Positions 33,236 to 45,979 of a stretch of 64,000 bases of DNA are shown here, in pieces. The notes below the pieces were generated by a model that saw only the letters and a list, made by a program, of their open reading frames with translations, made no database searches and was not told where the DNA came from. Source of the stretch: Anthopleura xanthogrammica (Eukaryota > Cnidaria > Anthozoa > Actiniaria > Actiniidae); the NCBI GenBank assembly GCA_964019055.1, contig OZ025210.1, forward strand, positions 15,890,332-15,954,331, read 5' to 3'. Position 1 is the first letter of the stretch, and each line of letters starts with the position of its first letter. The translations under genes and the position numbers were made by a program.

Positions 33236-34985
33236 TATGCCTGGTTAAATGCACTACATGTTTCCAGTGCTAATGTATGTAATTTCTGTTCTTCTGCAAG
33301 TCTGTAATTTAAGGTTGCTGATGACTTAATTGTTGCGAGTCTTTCATAAGTCATTGGTTCGATATCAAGAGATTACAACACGTTCAGAACTCAGCTGCCC
33401 GACTGCTTACCTTTACAAGAAAACACGACCACATAACACCATTACTGAAAGATCTGCACTGGCTGCCAGTATCTAAACGCATAGACTTCAAGTTACTGGT
33501 CCTTGTATTTAAAGCATATCATGGCCTTGCACCTTCCTATATCTGTGATCTCGTTGAAAAGTATTCTCCACGTAGATCCCTGAGATCGTCCTCCAAGAAC
33601 TTACTTCAAGTCCCTCAATACAATCTTAAAACATATGGTCTACGAGCCTTCTCCATCACTGGCCCTATTCTCTGGAACTCTCTGCCAGCTGATCTACGTA
33701 CAATTACCTGCCTAACTCTGTTTAAAACTAAATTGAAAACACACCTCTACCGATTATCCTACCTATGAACTTTGACCTGCTATTGAACTACTGAATATTG
33801 TTTTTTACTTTATCTATTGATTTTATCTTTTATATATACATATATAAAAGATATTTTTTATATGAATTTGATTATTTATTATCATTTTATTTCACATTTT
33901 ACTATGTAAAGCGCTATTGACACCCTTGAAATGGCGCTATATATTAAATAAAGATTATTATTATTATTATTATTATAACACAAGATGATAATGTCTTGAC
34001 TCTGCTAATGGCAACGTAAGAGATACCAGGGGTTTTCTCTGATTTACCAATATCTATCCATGCTTTAGATAGTGTTAGACCTTGGCTCTTGTCTATGGTG
34101 AGAGCATATGCCAGTCTAAGAGGTAGCTGTTGTCTCTCATGGACACCATCAGGCAACTGAGCAGAGATAGTGACTGGACATATTGGTACACATGATGGTA
34201 ATCTGTTGCTGATGGATGGACCTCTATAGTCATCAAACTGGACAATAACAGCAACAGGCAAGTCTGGTGGCTGATGATTGACGTGATAGATGATATCAAT
34301 AATTGTACCTGTAGCCCCATTACAGAGACCAACACCTGGCCACAGATTCATGGTCAGCATTACTTTTGCACCCTTTGCTAGAAATATAATTGGCTCTAGA
34401 CCTGACATATCATCAGCAGTCATTTTCTTTGCAGAAGCTGAAGAATGACGGGCATTTATGGAAGCCACAGGATGTTGCAATTTAACAAGTTGATCATAGT
34501 TATATGATCCAACTTTATCATTGCTATAAAAGAGCCTAGTAGAATCATCAAATGAAGTCAGATCTGTTATATTTGCTGGTTGACGTGTCAACAGGATATG
34601 CCAGTCATCAACAGTTGACTCACCTTTGCGGAGCCTCAAAAGCATGTTTCTGAATTGCTCTTGTTTTGTACTAACACCTTGTACTCTTTGATTAACTGTA
34701 AGTTTAACAAATTTATTGAACATTCTATAGGTTTGATAGCCTTGTTCACCAATTGCATTTGATGGTTTAGCATGATAAAGTGGTTTATCTGCTACAGGTG
34801 GTAACTGGCCTGGGTCACCAGTCAAAATGAAAGATTTTCCTCCAAGAACCTCGTCATACTTACCAGTTGCTTGTTTGCAACGTCTATCAATCCAGCCAAA
34901 CGTAGTTTGGCCGAGCATAGAATACTCATCTACAACTATATAATCAATATTGGTGAGGCTGTCCTGCAGTCTAGTGAGGGACTCA
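33236..34985 (-). pseudogene. Helitron Pif1-type helicase domain, truncated and interrupted
   Basis: On the complement it begins near GESLTRLQDSLTNIDYIVVDEYSMLG, which holds the Walker B motif. It continues through GKSFILTGDPGQLPPVAD, NGATGTIIDI, LAYALTIDKSQGLTLSKA and GISYVAISRVKTLSSC, all typical of Pif1-like Helitron helicases. The Walker A segment that should precede is missing: the upstream frame ends at 34999 and a deletion plus frameshift separates the two. The C-terminal end, IEPMTYERL onward to TAA at 33236, is separated from the rest by a LINE fragment inserted at 33367-33976. Confidence 0.85.
33367..33976 (+). mobile_element. 5'-truncated CR1/L2-like LINE 3' end inserted in the Helitron helicase
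   Basis: An open frame at 33373-33768 (131 residues plus stop) encodes the C-terminal region of a LINE reverse transcriptase ORF: QNSAARLLT, HITPLLKDLHWLPVSKRIDFK, VFKAYHGLAPSYI and GPILWNSLPADLR. The 3' end has GTAAAGCGCTATTG, GGCGCTATATATTAAATAAAG and a TTA tail. Removing the insert rejoins helicase residues LSSCVI with EPMTYERL. Confidence 0.88.
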
Positions 34986-34998
34986 CCTGTAAGATCTT

Positions 34999-37974
34999 TC
35001 AGTTAAGCATTTCAGTTAAGGTATTAGTATCTACAGTATCACAGTTTTGTTGTGTAATGGCACTGGCTTCTTCTCTCTTGGTTTTAATCCAGGTGGGCAT
35101 TTCACCAATTTTTTGTTCAGTATATCCTACTCTGTCTTGATGCCAATCATAGGTTGATTGAGGATGTTCTGAATTTTCGAATGGGGTACGCAGATCAGAA
35201 ATGATCATCCATTCTTCACGACTGGTATTATCTGCTTCATCAGGTTCAGTCTCAGGTTCTTCCTGACTCTGAATAACAGTTTGAAGTTTGTGAAACCATT
35301 CTGGGACATTGGCTTGTGCATAAGGTGTTTGCAAGAATTCTTGCCAATGAGTAATAAATGTTTCATCAGAAGGCTGTTGGTCATCCCATGCATTATTGTG
35401 GTTATGTTTCCAAGGTTTAAACCTTAACAGCTGATACTTACAGTAAAGAGAAAAATTCGGCCCTTTGGGATTAGGAGAGTAAGTTGGAAAGATACGAGGT
35501 ACAATATTCTCTGGTAATTTTGTTAGCTTTGCATTGACAACCTTATATTTTGTAGCAAACTGTACAAAATTTAGGCTTAGTATCTCTGGTGATGTATCAT
35601 ACTGCTCTTGATTAGCATAAATGTCTAGGAGGGAGTTGTTTGTACAGCTAGTCTCTCCATCGCCAACAGATGGATTGGTATGTACCCTGCGAGAGCCATT
35701 GAGACTCACAGGAATGACAGTAAATGATGAGCTATGTAGTTTTAATGATAACAAATGGTGCATTGTCTCTTGAGCAGCATAATCTCTCTCACCAAGAGTT
35801 TTCATTACAACCTTTTTAATAGCCTTGTGTGGGTCACTGTTGCTATCAGCAGTTTGTACAATAGAATTGAATGCCTGTTTGAGTACTGGTGATCTTGGTT
35901 CACCTTTAGCTGCATACTTTGTAAGGTATTCAACACATGCATAATGATCAATGACTACTTGTATGTCACAGTTTGCCCTCTAACCTTGTAGCTGGAGTTG
36001 CTGGTGGTTGTTTAATCTGGGATCATTCCTCTTAGTCACAATCTTGGCTCTATATTGCACTTCATCACCCCTGCTATGTATGTTTTCAAATTCCAACTTT
36101 GTTTGTGGACATTTTTCAAATGGAAAATGAAATCTGCATTTAAGATCAGATTCACTATGTTTCTTCCTCAGGCAGTAGTTAGTACTACAACGTGTATGAC
36201 GCTGAACTGTATTTAACAGATCTATGTAATCAGAATCCTTCTCACATTCAGGAATTTCCTGATACGATTTCTGACATGGATGAACCTCTGGTCTTATCCA
36301 CATGTTATCATCAGGTGGGTTGGGATTAACAGTTGACAACAGCCATTCAATATACTGACATGCTCTTTGAGAAGCTTTGTTACCAGCTTCAATATCCTGG
36401 TCTAGCTCTGTTGTATCTAGAACATCATGTTCATGTTTGTATTTCTGAGCTAAATAACCTTTCAAGGCAATCTCAGTTAGTTGACACAATCCTGGGTCAT
36501 TATTGAGCTTAGCAGTACCATGACAGTGAATACTACCTCTACCTTGGTATTCATACCTAAACCAGTGCCATTTAGCATCAAGAGTGCTATACAACCAGTG
36601 CTTAACAAAACTTTCTAATCTCTGAGTGAAAAACCAGTCCACAATATGTGGATTATTGATGACATTCTGTCTTCTAGCGTCACTAGTATTGTTGCTGTTG
36701 TCTCCAAAGAGAGCATGTAATTCAGGCCAATGCATGTCAGCTGATGAAAATGTAAAAAAGAATGTTGGTGTTCCAACATTAGTTACTATGGCCTTAAGGT
36801 CTTCTTTGACTCTATGCCAGTAGGCATTTGTGCCAGCAATGTTGGCAACATATCTAGACACCTTGGACATAAAAACATTTGAATTATTGCTCATAGCCAT
36901 TTCACGCAATTCATCAATGGTCAGATGTGCCTCACCAGGATTCTGTTTCAGAAATATCCCAGTCTGTTGCAAAGTTCTCATTCTCTGAATCATGTTAAAA
37001 GCCCAGTATGAAAATCTGTGATGGCTTGCAAAACGGTATACCCATTTACCATCAATTTTCTCAGCAAATTTTATAAGATGCTTAATTCTCTCTGAAAGAG
37101 GAACATCTGTAAGAAGTGCATTATTGGTTGGATCACCCTTACCATCAGGGAATAGAGTAGGGAATGCCATGGTAGCAAGGTATGGAGTCTGATATTCATT
37201 TAATGGCTGATCTTCAACAGTAGGCCAAGACATTGGTTCATCAGTTGAGAGCTGATTCCTAATGGCATCTAGTTCTTGTTGTTGTTGTTCACCGACTGGT
37301 AAGAAACTACTCATTTCAGTGGACTCATTGTACACTGTGTCTTCAGATGGGTTATCAGTGGGTGGACCCACATCTGGCTCAACAGTTTCATCAGTAATGT
37401 CCTCATTGGTCTCAACAGTCAATAGGTCTAATGGTATTCCATTTACAGGCAAAGATTCTAATGCTTGGGCATTTATTTCCACATCCTTATAATGAGGATT
37501 ATTCTGTGTAAGCCACAATAAGGCATCAAGGACTTTTTGTCTCCTGACATTGACATCTCTAAAGGTATTATCTTTACCTTTTATCTTTACAATGATTACA
37601 GAAAGATCTTTTGGATATCTAGGCAATGAAGATGCAATTTCATTAACATTTTGAGGAAGGTTAATACAATGTCCAGAATAACCTCTTTGTCCACCTGGTT
37701 TAATATAAACTCTCATTATAGGGAGAGCACGGGCAATCAACATCTCTTCTATTTGAGTCAAGCCCTGTAATTGAGGTGGGATTGAAGAAGGAAGCATAGC
37801 ATTTTCCTTTGAAAATTTTTTAGGGGATTTTTTATCCCTAGAAAATCGTGAACAGATGTAAGAACTAGGTGACCTAGGTTTGGATTTCATTGGCCACCCT
37901 TCTTGGCAAATGGTACATCGGGTAATTGACAATTGAATTGAAATTTGAACTTTGAAATATTTGACTCTGCCCAC
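34999..37974 (-). pseudogene. Helitron Rep region (Helitron_like_N and HUH nuclease)
   Basis: The frame from 37974 runs to a stop at 35980, then continues in the same frame to 34999. The stop is TAG in QG-stop-RANCDIQVVID, where Helitrons usually have Trp, so one TGG to TAG change is likely. Visible motifs are [29 protein letters not shown], the HUH-type [16 protein letters not shown], and Y-x-x-x-Y-like EYLTKYAAKGE, the nicking Tyr region. These catalyse rolling-circle strand cleavage. The upstream frame (37887-39161) overlaps and shifts here, giving a frameshift near 37930. Confidence 0.85.
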
Positions 37975-39161
37975 TTTTGTTTATGCAGTTCCCCATCTTT
38001 TGTAGCATCAAATCTACTTAAATAGCTTTTTTGAGAAACTGTCTCAGCTTTCTCACGTTTCATCTTCATATACTCTCTGTGTTTAGGAAGTCGTATCCTT
38101 TTTTGGACATCAATTTCTTCAGAATATCTTCGCTTATGAGAGAGATTATTTTTTTCCAACATAATTTCTCTTTCCATTTCAGTTTGTGTTGAAAGTTTTT
38201 GCTTCTGACATTCATTGTGTTTCTTTAGTCTGATTTTTCTTTCAATCTCAGTTTCTTCTAAAATTCTTCTCTTCTTGTATTCTCTAGATTTTTGAAGCCT
38301 ACTAAACCGCTGAGTCTCAGATTCTGTTGATTTGTTTATCTTTGGTACATTACTAACATTAGCTACAATATTGTTGGCTTCAAATGCAACTGGAACAATT
38401 TCAAAAAATTCACTATTCACCTCAAGTGAAAGAGAGGATAAATATTTCTCTAGTTCAGAAATTTCAGCATATTTCATGACAACAGCAGTCCCATTTTCAT
38501 CTGGCATACCAAAACAATTACGTGAATGGGAATCAAATACATAAATGTAAAGAGTAGTCTTTATAATACTCAGAATGTAGCCATCCAGTACGAAAAAAGC
38601 ATAATTACTGTTACTGAAAGCATTCATTAATGCCGAGTGTAAAGTAAAGTATGGGGCCTCGATTTCATGCTCGTCTCGTTTGATATTTCCTTGGTAAAAA
38701 GGTGCATAATTTACCAACCAAAGTAGGTTATTATTTGCCTCTACCACCGGTAGATTAATATTAGTCACCCAGGTAAGTGACTGAGTATTGTTCTCCGCCC
38801 TAATAAGCGGATTATTTGTTTGTGATTCTGCCCAAATAAGCGAATCATTTGTTTTTGCGGAAATGGAGAATTTGTTGGTGTTTGCCTCCATCGAACAAAA
38901 AGCTATGTTAGGCAGATAATTTAGAGACAAAGTGTCTGTATCAGGAATAGATCTCTTTTGAAAAGCATCCATATAAAGTTTATCTCCTTCGTCTAGAATT
39001 TGATCAACGGTGGTGGCAGTCCACTCTTCGATTGGTAAATTCTGAGCACATAAAAGGGCTGAAAAACTAATAAAACAACATTGTCTTCCTCGTGAAATGT
39101 CACCAAATCGTTCGTGGCCTTGATGAATGCTTCCAGCAATAAATAAGTGTGCGTTTGACAT
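37887..39161 (-). pseudogene. Helitron N-terminal cysteine-peptidase-like region with basic repeats
   Basis: 424 codons from the ATG at 39161. Residues 10-32 read SIHQGHERFGDISRGRQC, a form seen at the catalytic Cys of OTU/tegument-type cysteine peptidases. The later YVFDSHSRN would supply the catalytic His. The second half contains four diverged copies of a basic repeat (R-x-K/R-REYKKRR-ETEIERKIRLKK type), as found N-terminal in animal Helitron proteins. The last residues ([12 protein letters not shown]) are out of frame relative to the [11 protein letters not shown] continuation. In the living element this was probably one polyprotein with the Rep region. Confidence 0.7.
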
Positions 39162-39576
39162 ATCTAAAGTGTCTAAAGAATGCTTACCTTTAGTCTACTT
39201 GTCGATGCAAATGCAAAAAAACGTGTAGTGGAAGAACGTGCACGTTGTCATGCAAACTTGTCATTCTCAAGGTCCGAGCATGCTCCGATAATGCTACGAA
39301 GAAAATCAAATTTCCGAACCTTGTGCGAGCAGACTCCGAACACCTTCCGAAAAATCTTCTAGGAAATCCTAAAATCCAGATATCACTCGCATATTAAAAT
39401 CCACCACAGGGATCCCAACGTAAATGGAAGACCGTCGTAATTAGTGTCGCTGCTCGCTGGGGCTCGCAGCAACAAGATTTGACCATGTCTCAATAAAAGA
39501 GTTAATGGACAATTAGAATCTAAGATGTTTGTGTAAGATTCCTCAGCAGACTTGGATAGGTGCTATATAAATTGCA

Positions 39577-39578
<2 letters not shown>

Positions 39579-39632
<54 letters not shown>
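39579..39632. repeat. (ATT)n microsatellite at a LINE/SINE-type tail
   Basis: Follows GGTGCTATATAAATTGC, which resembles the tail shared by the SINEs and the 33.9-kb LINE. It is probably the 3' end of a short, 5'-truncated copy. Confidence 0.7.
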
Positions 39633-39633
<1 letters not shown>

Positions 39634-40662
39634 AAGATCATAAGCTCAAAAAGGGTCTTCAGTGATTGATATCTTGATCCACATCATTCCCTGTTGATGG
39701 CTACTGGAGAGTAGCCGAAATATTCATAACTATAAAAGTAATAACAATGGTTAAACGTCTCGTCTGCGTAGCTAGGAGACTTCTAATTATATTCGAGTAT
39801 CTCAGACCAAGACAATGACCCAATTAATGCCAGTTTGACTTTCGTTGAACGCAAGACTTACGTTGCTTTTGGAAATTTAAAACTTACGACATTCAAGAAG
39901 CCTACAGCACAGACTTACTGAATAATCCTACTGATCCCACACAATCGAGATTGTCAAAGCTAGGCATTTGAGTTCTTGCAAGAGAAACAAATTTATAAAA
40001 TTTGATTATAAATTGTGACATATCAAAACATCAAAAGTCGTAAAACTAGTCGCTACAACTCCAGAAAAAAAACCTCAAAAATCCTAGAGTTTGACTTTGA
40101 ATATTACTAGATACGAAAATCTATATCTGTCAGAAGTAATCTTGTAATGTTTGCCATGAAATCAATACTAAATTCAATTCAATTCAGACAGTTAATCGAA
40201 CATAAATCTTAGTGCAGGTAGTACAGGTTGACCCACCCGAAACCGCAGAAACTTAATTCGATCCTTTTACTGTCTTTTCTCAAAAAATTTTGGCCGTCAT
40301 ATCCACTGGATAACTAATTAAATTGTTTTATTTTTTTTTATTTTTCAACTTTTTAATGTGAGCACAGAAAGTAGCTGTCTTTGCTTGAAAGTAGCCATAA
40401 ATTAACTGAACCCAGTAACGTCTTTCCTCAGTACTATAGAGCATCCGACCGTTAATCCGGAACGACATGACTTTGATTCCTATCATGAACTCGGATTATT
40501 TATGAGTACAACCTTTCAGCTAGTGAAAAATAATCATTGATATTTCATAGTTATTGTCCTAGCGTATAAATTGATTTCTTCGTTTCCTAATATATTGCGC
40601 AGATAATCTTAAAACATAATCGACGAATAAACGTGTTAAAATTTGCTATACATAGTACATAC

Positions 40663-40735
40663 CGTTAGTCTTGACATGAGTCGGGCACATCCCCAAATAG
40701 AAGGCCACAAGGATGACTCCTTTTATGTAATCCAT
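40663..40735 (-). CDS. Isolated signal-peptide exon (partial gene)
   Basis: On the complement an ATG at 40735 opens 24 codons plus one base, MDYIKGVILVAFYLGMC and on to KTN, ending at a GTATGT donor. Length and phase match the signal-peptide exon of IgSF copy B (also 73 bp, phase 1). The same exon is present in the second repeat block, where a transposon interrupts it. Matching downstream exons were not found, perhaps because the Helitron split the locus. It is probably a relic of a secreted or membrane protein gene. Confidence 0.45.
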
Positions 40736-42250
40736 CTGGCAAGTTTGCTTCCTTTGAATTCTTGTTTAGACTGAAAAGGAGGAATGTGAGAATTTTAATT
40801 TGAAAATTTAATTTGAACTTAAGAGCTAGCAGAATCGAACGCAAGGACTACGTACTCCACACAGGGCCTGTGCGAAAATGATAGCTCTCAAGCTTGTCTC
40901 AAGTATGGCGTGCCGTTCGTTTCATAATTATTTTTCTCCGTCATGACGTGGTTATCTACCGTGATGTGTTTGTGATAACGCAGTGCGAATGTCCGCCTTA
41001 ATAAAGTTCTATACTACCGTAATATATTTACTCAGGTCACCGTATTAAATTCACTCTACCTTGATCAAGTTTTACACTACCGTGATAATATTCACTCTAC
41101 CTTGATCAAGTCTTCATCAAGTCTGCGCCTCGTGTTTCTCTACGACTTCTCTCTTGCTCTACAGCTCCCATCACGATTATTACAGTATAGTTACTCAACG
41201 GTGATCAACGGTGACCAAACAAGTAAACGAGTAAACCACATGCAGAGCGGCTTGCAGTCGACCGGTTAGAAAATAATAATTTCGATTCGTTGTGACACTG
41301 AAGTATCACGTTTTATTCTTTAAAAAAACGTCAAACAAGGGGAAACTATTGATCTTTTTACCTATTTTACTACCAACTTGCTATTTCTCATAACATTTAC
41401 TTACAGGTTATTGATTCCTCTTTATCTCTAACCACCGAATTTCTGAACACATAAATACTCAAGACTGATGTGAGATCGAGTTCTCTTGCTGTTACACAGG
41501 TGGGACGTCTATGTTTGAGTTTTATACGTTCCTTCAGTTCCGAACGTAATTTATACTCAGGCTAAACGTCATTGAAATAATGAAACCGATCTCAGAAATC
41601 AATAATCACCAAAGGATGTCAAACTGTTTCTGATAACTGAATTCCGCACCGTCTCTCCACCTGTCAAGGAATTAAACACGCTAAATTCCAGTTTTATATG
41701 TGAGCCGAGTTAGTATTCTCTTATTTTGTTTGTTCCAAATCAGTATTGCTTGAGAATTGTTTGCTTATCACTAAACATGTCAAACAGCTCAAGGCAGCTG
41801 CCAGCTATTATGTTTTACATCCCTTCATCGTTAGTCAAAGTTTACCGAAGACCGATTGCCAGCTGTGAGGCATCAAAGGCCATTATTGGTTCATGCTCGA
41901 CTTAATTATTTATTATTATTTTTTGTGTGTGTGTTACTATATAGACCCGTGAATGTATATATAATTGAATAAATAAGAAACTGGTAATGATTAAACATTG
42001 CCCGCTTGACAACGAAGTGGCCCAGGCATTTTATGATTTCAACTAAAACAAATTGCAATAGAAACCTTCTTTGTATATTATAGGCACACATGAATGCTTC
42101 TAGAATAGACTTTTTAAAAATGGTTAGCATGGAAACTTATAATCTGTTCATTCATCCAGAAGGTCTAGAAGTTCAGGTCAGACAACTGATTAGCATAAAC
42201 AAGGATTTCTAATCAGTTTTCGTCAGCACTCGCGGCATTTTCAGGCTTGC

Positions 42251-43324
42251 TTGAAGCAAATCATAACGATTAGCTGTCAAACTATATCTAATAGCTTCCG
42301 CTCATCAAGCCATGAAGTGTACGCTGTTGTCCGACTGTATCAATAGGCTGCCAATATTTATAGTGCGTAAAATTTGCTCTTTACACTAATATAAATCGGG
42401 TGTAGATATAATGCGGACGCGGACGCCGGACGGCGGACCAGGGTCAAAAAACGAAATACGCTAAAAAAATATTCAATTATAAGAAATTTTAGAATATAAG
42501 AAATGTTTAGAATGTATATCCTGGTTAACAGCGGGACTAAAGTTAAAGATGGAGTTGGTATTGCGGTTTACTAGTTTCCGGTTGCACCAAAATGATCTAA
42601 TAATTTGTTACTTGAACACAACATTCGAATACAAATGGAATTGGATAAAATAATCCCTAAAACAAAGTATATACAGTAGTCAGTATCTCGTGGCATCTTG
42701 CAATTTACCGCGCAATCTGTGATTTTACCTTCGCTTCGTCAAAACAAACAGCTCTCGAAGATTATCGACTTAAAAATGAAATTGTTTGCTATTCTAGTTA
42801 ATTTTGCCGTTCATGACCCGAACTCTGGTTTAGTTGCCACGTAATTGCAAAAGAATTAATTTATGATTCCATACAATATTTTGTTAACCTGCGCTAACCC
42901 CCGCACTGCATGACAACCTTTTTTTTCAGTAAATCGGTTATTGAGTATTCGGGGTATCAATGTAGCAAGTAATTGGCCAGGCAGAGGTCTCTTTAAAAGC
43001 ATCTCTTTAAAAGAGAGCTCTGTCTGGGCTCCATTCATGCCTTATACTGAATACTGTAGTTAAAAATTTAATTTCCGATTGTTTTTCTGATAAAAAAAAT
43101 AAAATAAAAAAAAATAAAATAAAATAAAAATAAAAATAAAAATTTAAAACATTAAAATGTTGATCTTTATGTTGGTTTAGTTAGATCTCCATGCTTTGTG
43201 TTGCTTTCAGTATCTGTGGTTTAGTTAGGAAGCAGGTACTGAAAGCCTGCTAGCTGTCAATCCATTAATTGACCTAAGGATTCTACTAATCCCTGATTAA
43301 TCCAGACTTCAAATGTCTCCTCTT
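42251..43324. other. Intergenic, no gene seen
   Basis: It contains an AAAATA-type low-complexity run at about 43098-43145. No other recognised content. Confidence 0.4.
43098..43145. repeat. (AAAATA)n low-complexity run
   Basis: Imperfect A-rich microsatellite. Confidence 0.85.
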
Positions 43325-43593
43325 TTTATTCGTGGTCACTGAACGGAATTTTAAAAATGTCTATTCCGTTAAAAGCTTGCGATTCAGCTGATAATTCCGC
43401 AATTTGAAAGCAATTAATCCCTATCCTTTACGTACGAGAGAATACTTATTTCGAATGAATAGTGTATTTTTTTAGAGATACGTATTTTTTCAAAGATTAT
43501 TTTATTCGTCTTATTGCTTGTCAGCCAATATAACTGGTTCATCGACACTAGTGAGAATGTTTAAGCATGAGTGCATTCTAGCACGTTTTAGAA

Positions 43594-44690
43594 ATGAATG
43601 TTTGTTTGCTCGATCCGAATATACCAAATCGTCAACCTGACATTGTCCAACATACTCAAGTATCTTTGTATGCTGACGATACAGTCTTGTATTATTTCTC
43701 CTCTTCAGTTGCTGATATTGAAGATAAACTAAACGACGATCTCAAAATAGTTGGCGATTGGCTCAAACTCAACCGCTTAACATTGAACACATCTAAAACT
43801 AAAGCTATGCTGTTTGGAAGTAGGAGGAAAACAAACAAAATATCAAGCATATCCATCGAAGTACACTCGAAGAAGGTTGAAAGAGTGGATGAGTTCAAGT
43901 ATCTTGGTGTGGTGTTTTCAGGTAATATGTCTTGGTCAGCCCACATTGAATATCAGTTGACCAAAATCAACAAACGCCTTGGTCTACTGAAGCGAATCAA
44001 ATATCTCCTACCAAAGTTTGCTAGACTGTTGTTCTTCAACAGCTTAGTTTTACCACTCTTTGATTATGGGGACATTGTGTGGGGAGATAAAGACAACATC
44101 ACGCTGATGCAATCACTTCAAATCCTGCACAACAAAGCTGCCAAGATCATACTGGATCGACCTCTCCAGTCCTCGGCATCTGACGCACGAAGGGAACTCC
44201 ATTGGAAAGAGCTTACTCAACGTAGACGCTATCACCGATGTTTGCATATTTTCAAATGTAAGAACAATCTCCTATCCTCGAATCTCAAATTCAACAAAAT
44301 GAATGAGCATGGACATAACACTAGGCGCGGAAATGAATTTCGCCTGCCAATCATTAAAACAAATTGGGGGAGGCAAAGGCTATCCTATCAAGCCATAAAA
44401 GAATGGAACAACCTTAGTGTCGATCTTAAACAATGCTCAAAAATTTCTCAATTTAAGTCTATCTTTTCTGAATGAACTCTTTGAAGTATGTTATTTGAAT
44501 TTTACGTTTTTTGCATAATTGTAATTTTTCTCATAATATTTTTGTATCGATAATTTGCTTTTAAATCTACTTTTTAACTCCATTATATGACGCATAAAAA
44601 TTAATTTTACAGGACCTTCTTGAAAATCACTAAAATGAAGGAGCATCCTGTTAAAATATCATTATAAATAAAATAAATAAAACCTTGCTA
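43594..44690 (+). mobile_element. 5'-truncated non-LTR retrotransposon (reverse transcriptase C-terminal half)
   Basis: The open frame 43594-44475 includes SLYADDTVLYYFS, the catalytic YADD of reverse transcriptase. LNLNKT-type thumb sequence follows (LKLNRLTLNTSKTKAMLFGS) with FKYLGVVFSGNMSWSAHI, then LVLPLFDYGDIVWGD and LQILHNKAAKIIL. This is the C-terminal half of a Jockey/CR1/RTE-type ORF2. The frame is intact to its TGA. The 3' end has an AAATAAAATAAATAAA tail near 44667-44690. Sequence before 43.63 kb belongs to the segmental block, so the LINE begins near GAATATACCAAA. Confidence 0.88.
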
Positions 44691-44755
44691 AGTTGTTTTA
44701 GGGCTTTTCACTATAGCTAACAGGTATGGCGTATATTTCGTACAAAAAGCACTAC

Positions 44756-45650
44756 AAATATGTGACGTTATTTGGCGGCAAGTATAGAAAAATATACATC
44801 ATAATTCATATTGCAAAACTACGATAGCCACTGTGCAACCCGTATGGTATTATTGGAGAAAATCCACTTTGAAATTACTATAAATTTCCTCGTAACCGGG
44901 GAAAAAACATGTGCAATAAAAGTGCACTCAAGCTATGAGCGTGTTTTGCCAAAGGTCAAAATAAGGGACTTTCCCTTTTCTGAGCTTTTGTTTACACTAG
45001 TAATTCGTGTATCCCAACACGCTTTCCTATAATTCAAGAACCTTTTTAATTAGTAAGATATTGAATGTTCATTTTCGCCAAAAATACCAAACATTTTGTT
45101 ATTCTTTTGCAAGACGACAAGATATAAATAAAGCCGAGAACTACCCTTACGTCTCAAAAACTCCATTGGTAATTTGTAAAGTTTGAAAGTCAAATTACAT
45201 AAATTTGCAATCAGCAGAGAATACTTAGACCACATAGGCAGACGTTTACGGCCATTTCCTTCTTATCCTACATGTGATGCCCCAATAAATCATCGAGGAA
45301 GAACTAAAAACAAGCGACCAATATTTAAGTGCGCTTTACGATATAACACAAACAAAGTATACATTTGAAAGCCGAATAAACATAGCTTTTGACATCTGAA
45401 AACGTATTGCAGTTCACGATATTAGCTTTGAAGCGAAATCTGACCATTCCTCAGTAAAAGAGTACGTTAACGGACACATAATTTAAGTTATGTTTGCGAA
45501 AAATGCATTAACCTTCTTAAAAAGATTATACGCTCAAAAGTTGTTTCAGTTTTGAAATATATTTTAATTTATCATTCAAAGGTAGAAAAAAAAATATTGC
45601 AGTTTTCTATTAAATCATTTAATGAGTTTCCCATTGCCAAATTTTATGGG
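44756..45650. repeat. Segmental repeat block a, copy 2
   Basis: Collinear with 29707-30640. Frames found in either copy are not conserved in the other. Confidence 0.85.
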
Positions 45651-45932
45651 GCTTTGTGAAATCAAATGTTTAGTAAAATCAAAATGAACAACTTGGTTCT
45701 GGCACGTGGTCCTGGCAAAGAATGATTTATGGATTTTGAGATCACAAGGTAAATAGTTAACTTTATTAAAAAGCGATCTCTTGCTTTTTATCCTCATCCG
45801 AGTTGCTGTTTTGAGCAATTATTTTGTGATATTGGATTCAAGAAAAATTCATATACAATGCATTTTTCTATAGAACCAGAGTTGTCATAGCGGCCGGGTA
45901 GTCGCATGTAAAATGTTCAAAAAACATATTAA

Positions 45933-45961
45933 CCTCCTACGCAGACCGTCTGCGTAGGAGG
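45933..45961. repeat. Perfect short palindrome
   Basis: CCTCCTACGCAGA, a three-base loop, and its exact complement. The half-site GTCTGCGTAG also occurs near 39760, so this may mark an element end. Confidence 0.7.
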
Positions 45962-45979
45962 CTTCAATTCTAATTCTGT

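Larger units (their letters stand above)
31956..39475 (-). mobile_element. Decayed autonomous Helitron carrying Rep/helicase, cysteine-peptidase-like and RPA genes
   Basis: On the minus strand the order is a peptidase-like N-terminal region, a Helitron_like_N/Rep region, a Pif1-type helicase, then a separate RPA-like gene. The surrounding segmental block breaks near 31.6 kb and resumes at about 39477 (GATTTGACCATGTCTCA, matching 30368 and 45440), so the element is an insertion into that block. On the minus strand the sequence just inside 39475 begins TCTTGTTGCTGCGAGCC, compatible with a Helitron 5' TC end. Multiple nonsense, frameshift and deletion lesions show it is inactive. Boundaries are approximate. 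Confidence 0.82.
39477..42250. repeat. Segmental repeat block c, copy 1
   Basis: Matches 45980-46400 plus 48036-49200 and parts of 50100-50930. Examples are ACCAAGACAATGACCCAATT, TTTCGTTGAACGCAAGACTT, AGCTAGCAGAATCGAACGC and GCAGCTGCCAG. It contains the signal-peptide exon at 40663-40735. Confidence 0.8.

Noticed and set aside
39691..39715. Hammerhead-like CTGTTGATGGCTACT...AGTAGCCGAAATATT
   Set aside because: Stem II pairs well and GAAA is present, but the core is altered and no outer stem I pairing could be found. It is probably only a decayed retroelement fragment.
39790..39930. Plus-strand frame SDQDNDPINASLTFVERKTYVAF, partly shared with 45990-46120
   Set aside because: It is conserved in both repeat copies, but the few differences are not biased to silent sites, the frame ends differ and no splice partners were found.
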